Both the position numbers and the translations under genes were made by a program. Below are positions 62,295 to 64,000 of a stretch of 64,000 nucleotides of DNA, one piece after another; positions within the stretch are counted from its first letter, which is position 1, and each line of letters begins with the position of its first letter. The stretch comes from Ophiodon elongatus (Eukaryota > Chordata > Actinopteri > Perciformes > Hexagrammidae), in NCBI GenBank assembly GCA_016806645.1, contig JACSYO010001856.1:400001-464000 (forward strand). Reading direction: 5' to 3'. Under the pieces are notes generated by a model, which had not been told where the DNA came from, searched no databases, and saw nothing but the letters and a program-made list of their open reading frames with translations.

Positions 62295-62363
62295 AGCTGC
62301 AGACAGAATCTACCAGGCCATGCAAAATTCTTTGCATGACCTGGTAGATATTTTTCTGCAGCT
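62295..62363. other. Long near-perfect hairpin, possible small-RNA precursor
   Basis: The arms 62295-62326 and 62331-62363 pair over about 30 bp, with a C-A mismatch, a C-T mismatch and one bulged base. The loop is 4 nt (ATTC). The stem includes CTACCAGG...CCTGGTAG and ends with CTGCAG pairing CTGCAG. It is the length of a miRNA precursor, but the tight loop is atypical. Confidence 0.55.
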
Positions 62364-62479
62364 CACAAAGCAATTCATGGAATCAAGAACTGATCTGAAA
62401 AACGTGTCTTTTAGCCACACATTATGCCTCTATCTTCTACTCATATTACTGTGGAGAATTAATGTATGCCTCTGAATGC

Positions 62480-62660
62480 TTTGCTAATTCCAGAGACCCT
62501 GTTTTTAATTATTCATGCCAAGTACATAACTTTTCAATTAACTAATTGCCAGGCTCTGGAGATTTCTGCAAACACTGTGCCGCCGGCAGGTCACCAGCAG
62601 CCATGGAGGGGATTTCTTCACCTGTATTCTTAATACACAGTGACTGAAAGGGAAAATAAT
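62480..62660. other. Possible conserved non-coding element (texture only)
   Basis: Repeat-free, non-coding sequence such as TTGCCAGGCTCTGGAGATTT and GTCACCAGCAGCCATGGAGG next to the 62.3-kb hairpin. Judged by appearance only. Confidence 0.22.
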
Positions 62661-64000
62661 TTAGTAAATATTTAAGAGAACAAAATGAGCTTTTAGAATA
62701 ATACATCTACAGACTGAAGGACCACAGCGCTTTTATCATTCATGGCCTTTTAGCTATCGAGAGACATTCAAGAACAGGTTCACATTTTTTTGAAGAGCAT
62801 CTTTATACAATACTCACATGCCCAGAAGTGTAATTATTCCTCCCGTATATAGTGGCTTCTAAGAAAAGCTTTCTTAAGGCAATTTCAGTATAAGAGATAG
62901 GGGACAAACTCCACCATCTTCATTTCTTTACAACCAGTATGGAATGGAGGAACAATTACAACGACCAGTGACCTTTTCAATGTTCGTATGGGCATGTCAG
63001 TACCGTCTTAAACCAGACTTGAAAAAATGGTAACCTATTCTCTAATTTCGTTGTGTTTAAGAAGAATCAGTCAGTGTACTTTGCGTAAATGTAAAATGTA
63101 AATGCATCATTCTTATGAGACATGCAGATGTCTTTTAAAGTTCAGAGAGGGAATACTTGCAGATAAAACCATATAAAACAATGGGATATAAAAACACATC
63201 CCTCTAGCTGAACACGGCTGGTTGCTCAACGGGATATACGGGAAAAATATTTTTTAGCAGGTAAACAAGGGGCTGTCTATGTGCACCTGATCTTGCTTAT
63301 CTTTGTCTTAAGAATTCTCATGTAAAATTACAAATAATCCTAGAATATTTGAATATGTGCTCCCTCTGTTGTTTGGATGCTTATGCTGACAATATAAGTT
63401 CTTGTAATGAAATCCTGTAGTGGTCAGCAGCAGTTAAATGTCTAAAGCGTAAACTTGCAGCGCGAGAATGGACTGTGATGGGTGAGGAATTGATCAGCAG
63501 ACAGCTGGAAGAAACTTGTTTAACTTACTTGCCAGATTCCGCCATGTTTCTGACAATCTTATCTGTCTGACCTGATGACCTGCCCACGGAGATAAGAAGC
63601 AGGCGAGACAGTGGTGCTAGACTGAGAGCTGATGCATGCTCAGTATTGCTACTTCTGTTGTGTTTTTACTGAATTTACCAGAATGCAGAGATGTATGCAT
63701 CTGCAATTCAAATTTAAAATATTTTCAATAATCTTTATGAAACATCACAAATGCAAAAATAAGCCATATATGCAATTGAATTTGAGAACCCCAAAAACTT
63801 AAGCTGCTAAAAACCTGAGTCGGGATTTCAGATATATGACGAATGTGTTTTCCTTGACAAAATCCCGCGAAAGGCTGGTAGGTTCATCAACCATCAGACG
63901 AACTGAAGAAACAGGTTGTTTTGTCAGAATGCTTACTGTCTTAGTATGTTTTTCTGTAACTATGGCTCCAGCCGCGATCACAACAAAATGTGTCCAACAA

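Larger units (their letters stand above)
40296..64000. other. Gene-free 3' flank of isl2
   Basis: No coding exon could be supported on either strand over about 23.7 kb. Open frames here are short, lack homology that I recognise, or are created by microsatellites (for example the 144-codon - strand frame at 45540-45974). The region holds the repeats, LINE remnant, hairpin and possible regulatory blocks listed separately. A regulatory role for isl2 is an inference from position. Confidence 0.5.

Overview
The window is vertebrate genomic DNA, almost certainly from a ray-finned fish and probably a percomorph teleost. The evidence is multi-exon genes with GT-AG introns, many long CA/GT and CTAT microsatellites, and several dispersed repeats of teleost type. 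Only two genes can be supported with confidence. Both lie on the + strand and are separated by about 16.6 kb.

Region 1 (1-19.8 kb) is the 3' part of tmem266, the voltage-sensor-like transmembrane protein also called HVRP1. Eight coding exons between 4572 and 18763 join in phase into 483 residues: S1-S4, a coiled coil, and a long Ser-rich cytosolic tail. The N-terminal exon(s) were not found and should lie left of the window. The introns carry mobile-element debris, including a MITE with terminal inverted repeats of about 75 bp at 15.86-16.09 kb.

Region 2 (19.8-35.1 kb) is intergenic. It holds two MITEs, a degenerate A/T-rich array built on a CATACTATACTATGAC-like unit with a duplicated 165-bp block (23.8-25.5 kb), several near-perfect palindromes, and two sets of exon-like intervals. 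A + strand pair (24474-24529 and 26724-26874) joins in phase to an open frame ending in a stop. A - strand trio (33670 and above, 33371-33238, 32277-32180) could be a transcript divergent from isl2. I could not name a product for either set.

Region 3 (35.1-40.3 kb) is a complete isl2 gene, the LIM-homeodomain transcription factor Islet-2 of motor and sensory neurons. Six exons encode 359 residues. Two abutting perfect cAMP-response elements and a C-rich tract lie within 200 bp upstream of the ATG.

Region 4 (40.3-64 kb) has no gene that I can support. It holds microsatellites, a decayed LINE reverse-transcriptase fragment on the - strand (about 59.0-59.9 kb), one inverted-repeat MITE (about 57.0-57.5 kb), and stretches with the look of conserved regulatory DNA. 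One of these has a POU/SOX/POU-like motif cluster at 52.07-52.11 kb. A long, nearly perfect hairpin lies at 62.3 kb. The simplest reading is a regulatory landscape for isl2, a developmental regulator.

In mammals TMEM266 and ISL2 are near neighbours, with ETFA between them and SCAPER beyond ISL2. I recognised no etfa or scaper exon here. Either the arrangement differs in this lineage or I missed short exons. Conservation claims are by texture only, because no alignment could be run.
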